Source: Anaerolineae bacterium (lineage in GTDB: Bacteria > Chloroflexota > Anaerolineae > JAAYZQ01). From it: a stretch of DNA of 12,132 nucleotides. Positions within the stretch are counted from its first letter, which is position 1, and each line of letters begins with the position of its first letter. Below the pieces are notes generated by a model that was not told the origin of the DNA, ran no database searches, and saw only the letters and a list, made by a program, of their open reading frames with translations. The DNA is taken from positions 1-12,132 of the forward strand of contig JAFGOG010000522.1 in NCBI GenBank assembly GCA_016926595.1. The letters run 5' to 3'. The translations under genes and the position numbers were made by a program. Shown piece by piece: positions 6,872-12,132 of the stretch.

Positions 6872-6904
6872 AACCTCCCGCAGGCTTCGAGCCTGCGGGA
6901 GGTT
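6872..6904 (-). terminator. Intrinsic terminator after the three-gene operon
   Basis: AACCTCCCGCAGGC (6872-6885) and GCCTGCGGGAGGTT (6891-6904) form a perfect 14-bp stem with a five-base TTCGA centre. On the minus strand it begins about 10 bp past the stop of the 118-residue gene and is followed by a short T-rich run (TTTCTGTCT). The symmetry could also work on the other strand, but no plus-strand gene ends here. Confidence 0.8.
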
Positions 6905-6914
6905 ATCGTTGTGA

Positions 6915-7271
6915 CTATTGGCGACTGATGAGCGGCAGGTAGACCCGGTATGGTATTTGGGCGCCGGCCCAAAAGCCGCCGAGGAGGCTATAGGGCGGGC
7001 CGGCGACCTGGCCTCCGGCGTCGAGCTGGCCGATAGTGCCGCCCAGGGTATAAGCCCCGCTGCTGACGTGCGTATGCCCGCCTCCGTCTACCGTCCACCA
7101 GGAGAGATCATAGCCGGTGGTCCCTTTTACCCCAGCGGTCTCTTCCAGGGGAGAGGGGGCAGCGGTCGCTTGCCCTACTGCCGCGATGGTGGCAGCCAGG
7201 ACAAGCAGCACCGCTGCCGTCACGATTGGGACCGGCACCCTGTTGGTTTTGCGGCCTAGCTTTCTGTTCAC
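6915..7271 (-). CDS. Small secreted protein with C-terminal YLPL tail
   Basis: The 118-residue product begins with GTG at 7271, five bases after AAGGAGGA, in a 22-bp gap behind the 733-residue gene. A signal peptide with a hydrophobic run at about 15-34 ends near TAA (36-38). The mature part has the pattern YDLSWWTVDGGG ... YTLGGTIGQLDAG ... LLGGFWAGA, which I recognise from many secreted Chloroflexota proteins without known function. It ends in YRVYLPLISRQ, a short hydrophobic tail similar in kind to the IFLPVVVKSW end of the first operon gene. The tail may act in sorting or surface attachment, but no mechanism is established. A strong terminator follows. Membership in the operon is supported by spacing and strand; the role is unknown. 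Confidence 0.88.
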   Translation of the reverse strand: MNRKLGRKTNRVPVPIVTAAVLLVLAATIAAVGQATAAPSPLEETAGVKGTTGYDLSWWTVDGGGHTHVSSGAYTLGGTIGQLDAGGQVAGPPYSLLGGFWAGAQIPYRVYLPLISRQ

Positions 7272-7293
7272 GGGAGTCCTCCTTCAAGCGCCG

Positions 7294-9495
7294 CTATGGC
7301 GTCCAGTCGTAGCAGTAGGCAGTACACTGGACGTCCTGCTTGCTGCCATCGGAAGTGGACGATGCGGTTAATTGCCATACGGACCCGTTGTTGCTGATCG
7401 TGCACGCTCCAAGCTGATCCTGGTCGAGTCCATCCATCGAGACCTTGGCAAGGTAACAAAAGCCGGCACTGATTGAGATCATATCGTCGGTATCCGTGGG
7501 GTACTTGTCCGTGCAGCCTTCCACGCCCTTGCACACCCTTGATGAGTAAGAGGATAACCGAGCGCTGCCGGCAAAAACAAAGGCGGTGGCATCATTGCCG
7601 TCAAGCTTGTCGCTGTTGAGATTGGTCACAAGGAAGCTGCTATCTACGGTGAACGGCGAATTGGAGGTGTCGCCGCCGTTAAAGGCCGGCCGGCCAGTCA
7701 CCGTCTCGTTGTCCGATAGCTTGAAGTAGCTAGCCAGGTCGGTCTGTGTGGCAAAATCAGACTCGGTCTTGCCGTCCAACAGGTCGCAGTTGAGGCTGGT
7801 GACCTTGAAGGTGCTATCCACCGTAAAGGGGGCGGTGGAACCGGTGGTGCCGCCGTTTAGGGCGACGGTGTTGTTAAAGGTGACGGCGCCGTCGAAGGTC
7901 GGGCTGCCGGTCACGGTTTCGTTGTCCGACAGCTTGAAATAGCTCGTCAGGTTGGCCTGGGTGGCGAAATCGGCGGAGGTATAGTCGTCGAGCCAATCGC
8001 AGTTGAGGTCGGTAACCTTGTAGCTGCTGTCCACAGTAAAGGGGGCGACAGCGCCCGAGCCGCCGTTCAAGGCCACCGGGCCGTTGAAGGTGGCGCTACC
8101 CTGGTTGGTAAAGATCACATCCCCCTTGAAACTTGGACTGCCCAATACCTGCTCATCCTCGCTCAGGTTGAAATATCCGTCGAGACTCAGGCTGCTGACA
8201 AAGTCGGCAGAAGTGAGGCCATCGAGCGTGTCGGCGTCAAGGAGCGAGCCAGAGCCGTCGTCGTCGAGGATCTCGGTCAGGGCGGCGCCGTCCTGCAGGT
8301 CGCCGGATGTTACTGTGCCCTCGACGATCATGGCTGAGCTGATGCTGTTGGCCTGGGCTTCATTGACGTACCGCCCGTCGGACTGGTCCTGGGTGAGCAG
8401 GTCGCTGGGGCCGCTGTTGTCCAGGTAGCCTTCGTTTCCCAGATCGCCGTATGCTGAAAACAGGTTGTAGGCCAGGGTGCCGGCGTCAAGGAAGCTGGCA
8501 TTATGAAAGGCTGCACTGCTTTCCCCATCCAGGGTGTCGGCATCGAGGCCGGAATCTGGACCTTCAAGCACGTTAAAGACGTTGTTGCTGGCTCCGGCCA
8601 ACTCGAGCTGGTTGCCGGCGACATACTCGTTGTTGGCGTCGGCCTGGCAGGTGACGAGGCCATGCTCGTTAATGGCGCGGATGGAGGACCCGCTTGGGCA
8701 GGTGTCTGTTATCCGTACCTGGACCTCGACAGGGTTGACCGAGAGGGTAACATCGCCGATATCTCCGCCGCCGTCCAGGCCAAAGCCAGGACTGACCCTG
8801 GTGATGTCGCCGTTGTAGGTTAGTTCGCAGCTGATGGTGCCGCCTTCGGTTATCTCGCGGATGGCATAGCCGCTGTCACAGGCGCCGAATACGCGCCTCT
8901 GGAAGGCTTTAGGGTCGACGGATAGGGTGGTGCCCTGCAACAGGATGCCGGTGCCGGCGGTGTAGGTGGTATTGTCGTCGACGCCGTCGGCAAAGCCGGC
9001 CGGCATGCCGGCGATCCCCGACCAGGGGGCGGCCTGGGCGTACATGGCATAGGGAACGGCGGTGAGCGCCTGGCGGGGCAGGGTGGTAAAGGCCGCGTCA
9101 CCCGGGCACTGGACGGCGATCTGGAGCCAGCGCGCATCGCCGCTGAAAGCGCCGTCGCCAAAGTCGAGGCCGGTAGTGAACAGGCCCTCGGTAATGGCGA
9201 CGGTTGTGGTGATGGGTGACCCGACCTGGTTGCCCTCGGCAGCCTCGTCGTAGAGACGGAAGGCCAAATCGCACATGGCGGTAACCCCACGGCCATCCTG
9301 GTCGAGCCGGCCCTGGTAGGTGAAAGCCGTGCCCATTCCCTGAAGAGGATCTGCATGGGCTGCCTGCGCGGACTGGGGTGCGTTGGACTGGGCGTCGGCC
9401 AGGGCAAGGGAGGTGAGCAGGATCAAAACGGAAATGACGAACAATGCCACCGTCACGCCCATGTGGGCGGTTGTCAACATCTGTTTGCTTTTCAT
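7294..9495 (-). CDS. Secreted tail-fibre-like protein with FTYQGRL module
   Basis: The 733-residue product starts at ATG 9495, just behind AGGAGGAGG in the 24-bp gap after the upstream gene. An in-frame ATG at 9519 would translate through that site and is rejected. A hydrophobic signal (11-33) ends in ALA. Residues 56-157 match the module of the 1083-residue fibre, from AFTYQGRL to RQALTAVPYAMYA. Two copies of a Cys-bounded motif follow: C206 to C223 (with AIREITEGGTISC) and C266 to C283 (with SIRAINEHGLVTC). From 318 on come LDADTLDG-type repeats, as in phage tail fibres, and three related units at 441-518, 519-589 and 590-649 containing YFKLSDNETVTG and PFTVDS. The C-terminal 84 residues are Cys-rich (seven from C655 to C728). 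A trimeric extracellular fibre is likely; binding partner unknown. Confidence 0.87.
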   Translation of the reverse strand: MKSKQMLTTAHMGVTVALFVISVLILLTSLALADAQSNAPQSAQAAHADPLQGMGTAFTYQGRLDQDGRGVTAMCDLAFRLYDEAAEGNQVGSPITTTVAITEGLFTTGLDFGDGAFSGDARWLQIAVQCPGDAAFTTLPRQALTAVPYAMYAQAAPWSGIAGMPAGFADGVDDNTTYTAGTGILLQGTTLSVDPKAFQRRVFGACDSGYAIREITEGGTISCELTYNGDITRVSPGFGLDGGGDIGDVTLSVNPVEVQVRITDTCPSGSSIRAINEHGLVTCQADANNEYVAGNQLELAGASNNVFNVLEGPDSGLDADTLDGESSAAFHNASFLDAGTLAYNLFSAYGDLGNEGYLDNSGPSDLLTQDQSDGRYVNEAQANSISSAMIVEGTVTSGDLQDGAALTEILDDDGSGSLLDADTLDGLTSADFVSSLSLDGYFNLSEDEQVLGSPSFKGDVIFTNQGSATFNGPVALNGGSGAVAPFTVDSSYKVTDLNCDWLDDYTSADFATQANLTSYFKLSDNETVTGSPTFDGAVTFNNTVALNGGTTGSTAPFTVDSTFKVTSLNCDLLDGKTESDFATQTDLASYFKLSDNETVTGRPAFNGGDTSNSPFTVDSSFLVTNLNSDKLDGNDATAFVFAGSARLSSYSSRVCKGVEGCTDKYPTDTDDMISISAGFCYLAKVSMDGLDQDQLGACTISNNGSVWQLTASSTSDGSKQDVQCTAYCYDWTP
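7549..8175 (-). repeat. Three tail-fibre-like repeat units in the 733-residue protein
   Basis: Units of 78, 71 and 60 residues each run from YF(K/N)LS through PFTVDS to an LN-C/S-D-LD segment ending in (S/T)xxF. Length differences come from the middle VALNGG part, which is missing in the third unit. The similarity is visible in the DNA as well, for example around 7700-7850 and 7900-8050. Confidence 0.75.
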
Positions 9496-9500
9496 GAGTG

Positions 9501-9510
9501 TCCTCCTCCT
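9501..9510 (-). promoter_or_regulatory. Ribosome binding site fixing the 733-residue gene start
   Basis: AGGAGGAGGA lies five bases ahead of the ATG at 9495 and inside the alternative extension from 9519. It also sits in the 24-bp gap after the stop of the preceding gene, as expected for a downstream operon gene. Confidence 0.8.
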
Positions 9511-9519
9511 GATTCTCAA

Positions 9520-12132
9520 TCACCAGCTCTTCACAACAACCGGCAGGAATATATTCGGCACCCCGGTTCCGACCGGGATGGCTAGATTGGCAAAGACCTC
9601 CTTGTAGATCGGACAGGGCTCCGATCGGACAGTCAGTCTGACGGCGTAGATGCCGTCGCTTCCATAGGCGTGTTCCACCACCTGGCCCACAGCGGTCGAA
9701 CCGTCGCCAAAGTCCCAGGTGAAGGTCAGGATGCCACTGGCCTCGGCGACAGAGCCTTCAAAGCTGACCGACTCGCCTGGATCTGGGTGCGGATCGCTGA
9801 CGGCGATGGCCGGGTCGCGCGGCCAGATACAGCTTGTGCCCCGGATGCGAAAGGGAGGGCTGACGGCGCTGGTCATGGCCCGCTGGACGGGCCCGGACGG
9901 GTTGTAGGGGATGACGCTGATCCGGAAGCGCGCGTCGTCGCTAATAGCCGCGTCGGCCACGGCATCCCAGACAAAAGTTGCTTCCTGGCCCAAGCGGCAG
10001 GTGGTGGTGACCAGATCGCCGCCGGTGGCTGCCCACCTGGCCAACACTCCGCGACTCGCTTCGCTTGGGGTAGCAGGTTGCCAGGTGGCGCCGCCGTCGA
10101 CGGAAAACTCGAACAGGGTGCGGGTGATAATGTCGCCCGGTTCGTTCGAGCCTGGGCTTTGGCGAGTGCCGTCGGGGTCGAACAGCTCATAATGAACGGT
10201 GACGGTCGGCTGCATGGGGCCGGATAGGATATCGGCCGAGGAGTAGAAATAGGCATGGTCGGTGATGCCCGGGCGCTCGACGGCAGCGTAGGAGGGGTTG
10301 TTGGGCAGGGGCATCGTGGGCGTAAAGAGCTCGGTCAGATGGGCAGGGATGACATAGTTGTTGTTATAGATGCCGATGTGGCTCTCGCTGCTAATGGCCA
10401 GATCCAGGTCACCGTCGCCATCGCGGTCACCCCAGGCGATGCCGGTGGTTGGGTAAGCCTGGGCCGAGCTCCACAGCCAGATCAGCCGCGGCAGACCAGG
10501 GCGGCTGTGCTGGTTGAGGTAGACCTGGTTGCGCTGATTGCGGTTGCCGACGGCTAGGTCGAGGTCGCCGTCGTTATCCCAGTCGCCCCAGGCTAGCCTG
10601 GTGGTCTGGCTCACCTCGGTCGAGGCCCACACCGGCTCGGGGCCAAATCCACCTCCGGTGTTCTCGTAGATCAGATTGGGCTGTGCAAAGTTGCCGACGG
10701 CCAGGTCTGGGTCGCCGTCGCCGTCGTAATCGGCCCAGGCAACGCTGGTGGTGGCATAAGCCTGGGGCGCGCTCCATGCCAGGCTAAAGCTGTTGTCGCC
10801 GTCGTTGTGGTAGATACGGTTGGGCTGGTTGTAGTTGCCGATGGCCAGGTCCAGGTAGCGGTCGTTGTTATAGTCGCCCCAGGCGAGGCTGCGCGTGTCG
10901 TCGGATTGACCTGTGCTCCAGGCTGCGGCAGCAGCCAGCATGCCGCCCTGGTTGACAAAGTAGGGGCTGGAGCCGTAGGCGGCCAAGGCCAGGTCCAGGT
11001 CGCCGTCGTCGTCGGCGTCGCTCCAGGCCAGGCTGTTGCCGGCCAGGTAGGGCGGCGAAAGCCAATCAGGGGTGTCGCGATTGCCCTGGAAATAGACCTG
11101 GATCTCAACGGGGGTGCCCAGGGCAATGTCCAGGGCGCCGTCACCGTTCATGTCGCCGAATGCCGCGCTCTGCGGTCCAAAGCCGCTGGACGAAAAGGGC
11201 ACATAGTCCGGAAAGGATCCATCTTCGTTGTAGTAGAGCCTGGCGTTGACTGTGCTTCCGCTCGCGCCAAAGAGCAGATCCAGGCTGCCGTCCCGGTCGG
11301 CGTCGCCCCAGGTGACACTGCCTGCAGACCAGGCCGCGATTTGGGATAGACCCGCGCTGAGGCGCGAAGCAAAGGTGTGAAACAGGGCACTGGGGCCCAG
11401 TGGATTGCCGACAGCCAGGTCCCAGTCGCCGTCGTTGTCATAGTCGGCGCCGGCCAGGTCCAAGGCAAAGGTGTTGGCGGCGCCCTCCGGAGTGGCCAGG
11501 AAACGGTTAGAGGCGAAGGAACCCTGGCTGTTGAGATAGATCCGAAGCGCCGAATCGGAACCGGCCACGGCCAGGTCCAGGTCGCCGTCCACGTCCAGAT
11601 TACCCCACTGGACGGCGAAGGGCGGAAACTGAAAGGGCAGGTCGAGGATAAAGGCGGCGCCCCCTGGGAAGCCCGGTCCTGCGCCTTCGGCGGTCTGGTT
11701 GCGGTAGATTCTCACCTGCTGACTGGCCGGGCCGCTGAGAACCGGGATTGCCGCTGCCAGATCGAGGTCGCCGTCGCGGTCATAGTCACCCCAGGAGATG
11801 TCCATCGGCCAACTGCACTGGGTGAATGTGTCGATTGCGATCGGTGGGGTGGCGTCGAACACGCCGCCATCGTTGGTCATCAGGTACAGGGTGTCCCAGT
11901 AGGGGCAGGGACCGCCTGGGTCTTTTATCTCGTACAGATCCACTACCAGGTCGAGGTCGTCATCGTTGTCGTAATCGCCCAGGGACAGCAGGTTTTCGGT
12001 CAGCCTGCCATAATCCTGATAGGGGTTGGCGATACAGAGGTAGGGGTTGGTGAAATGGCCGCCGTCGTTGGGATAGACGCGGAAGGTGCAGTTGTCGGGC
12101 GTCCATATCCGGTAGGTGACGGCGATCAGATC
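9520..12132 (-). CDS. Large secreted FG-GAP/VCBS repeat and PKD protein (N-terminus beyond window)
   Basis: The frame is open from the window edge to TGA at 9520-9522, giving 870 visible residues and no start. A GTG at 11943 is not the start because FG-GAP-like coding (SLGDYDNDDDLDLVV) continues upstream of it. Eleven repeats of the form (A/S)WGDYDxDGDLDLAVG are visible, with Asp-rich DxDxDGxxD loops that bind Ca2+ in FG-GAP/VCBS beta-propellers. After them comes a domain of about 180 residues that I do not recognise, then a PKD domain with WDFGDGS and HAYGSDGIYAVRLTV. The protein ends GVPNIFLPVVVKSW, an LP-type hydrophobic tail. Such proteins are extracellular and often mediate adhesion or carbohydrate or protein contact. 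It is the first visible gene of the operon leading to the 733- and 118-residue genes. Substrate and any N-terminal catalytic domain are unknown. Confidence 0.88.
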   Translation of the reverse strand, partial: DLIAVTYRIWTPDNCTFRVYPNDGGHFTNPYLCIANPYQDYGRLTENLLSLGDYDNDDDLDLVVDLYEIKDPGGPCPYWDTLYLMTNDGGVFDATPPIAIDTFTQCSWPMDISWGDYDRDGDLDLAAAIPVLSGPASQQVRIYRNQTAEGAGPGFPGGAAFILDLPFQFPPFAVQWGNLDVDGDLDLAVAGSDSALRIYLNSQGSFASNRFLATPEGAANTFALDLAGADYDNDGDWDLAVGNPLGPSALFHTFASRLSAGLSQIAAWSAGSVTWGDADRDGSLDLLFGASGSTVNARLYYNEDGSFPDYVPFSSSGFGPQSAAFGDMNGDGALDIALGTPVEIQVYFQGNRDTPDWLSPPYLAGNSLAWSDADDDGDLDLALAAYGSSPYFVNQGGMLAAAAAWSTGQSDDTRSLAWGDYNNDRYLDLAIGNYNQPNRIYHNDGDNSFSLAWSAPQAYATTSVAWADYDGDGDPDLAVGNFAQPNLIYENTGGGFGPEPVWASTEVSQTTRLAWGDWDNDGDLDLAVGNRNQRNQVYLNQHSRPGLPRLIWLWSSAQAYPTTGIAWGDRDGDGDLDLAISSESHIGIYNNNYVIPAHLTELFTPTMPLPNNPSYAAVERPGITDHAYFYSSADILSGPMQPTVTVHYELFDPDGTRQSPGSNEPGDIITRTLFEFSVDGGATWQPATPSEASRGVLARWAATGGDLVTTTCRLGQEATFVWDAVADAAISDDARFRISVIPYNPSGPVQRAMTSAVSPPFRIRGTSCIWPRDPAIAVSDPHPDPGESVSFEGSVAEASGILTFTWDFGDGSTAVGQVVEHAYGSDGIYAVRLTVRSEPCPIYKEVFANLAIPVGTGVPNIFLPVVVKSW
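10360..12000 (-). repeat. Eleven visible FG-GAP/VCBS repeats
   Basis: A recurring coding unit of about 45-55 codons, each with the WGDxDxDGDLDLA core, is seen with cores near 11955, 11770, 11580, 11420, 11285, 11135, 10995, 10855, 10705, 10565 and 10405. More copies probably lie upstream. Eleven or more exceeds the seven blades of a single propeller. Confidence 0.88.

Noticed and set aside
11941..11943. GTG as the start of the FG-GAP protein
   Set aside because: The same frame continues upstream to the window edge with another FG-GAP core, so the gene starts outside the window.

Overview
The window reads as a GC-rich segment of a bacterial chromosome, most likely from the Chloroflexota (Anaerolineae/Caldilineae-like). 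That placement rests on family style, not on a marker gene. It uses the small secreted protein with a WWTVDGGG...GGTIGQ.DAG...GGFW pattern, the C-terminal '(Y/F)LP(L/V)' tails, the secreted proteins opening with an FTYQGRL module, and a bacterial serpin. All seven protein genes lie on the minus strand, so transcription runs from high to low coordinates.

Right part (12132 to about 6870): three closely packed genes with gaps of 24 and 22 bp look like one operon. First is a large secreted FG-GAP/VCBS-repeat protein with a PKD domain and an IFLPVVVKSW tail; its N-terminus lies outside the window. Second is a 733-residue secreted protein with an FTYQGRL N-terminal module and phage-tail-fibre-like LDG repeats. 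Third is a 118-residue secreted protein ending in VYLPLISRQ. A near-perfect hairpin terminator (6872-6904) closes the set.

Middle (6780 to 3529): a 1083-residue secreted fibre protein has the same FTYQGRL module, then 50 uninterrupted collagen Gly-X-Y triplets, then arrays of a 15-residue YadA-head-like beta-roll repeat interleaved with larger recurring modules, two of which form a recent 453-bp tandem duplication. A beta-rich C-terminal cap follows.

Left part (3398 to 1): a Fur-family metalloregulator has its own extended -10 promoter and a candidate autoregulatory palindrome. Next comes an inhibitory-type serpin with a lipoprotein signal. Last is an mgtE magnesium channel gene, cut by the window edge inside its membrane domain. 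mgtE is preceded by a consensus promoter (TTGACA-17-TACAAT) and a leader of about 245 nt. The leader can fold so that the ribosome binding site is sequestered, has a possible anti-sequestering helix, and holds a possible short leader peptide.

Together the right and middle parts look like an extracellular or cell-surface assembly: a calcium-binding repeat protein, two trimeric fibre-like proteins built on the same N-terminal module, and small tail-tagged proteins. The most distinctive points are the shared module on two different shafts, the shared LP tail, and the putative cis-regulatory RNA ahead of mgtE. All functional roles are inferred from sequence alone.
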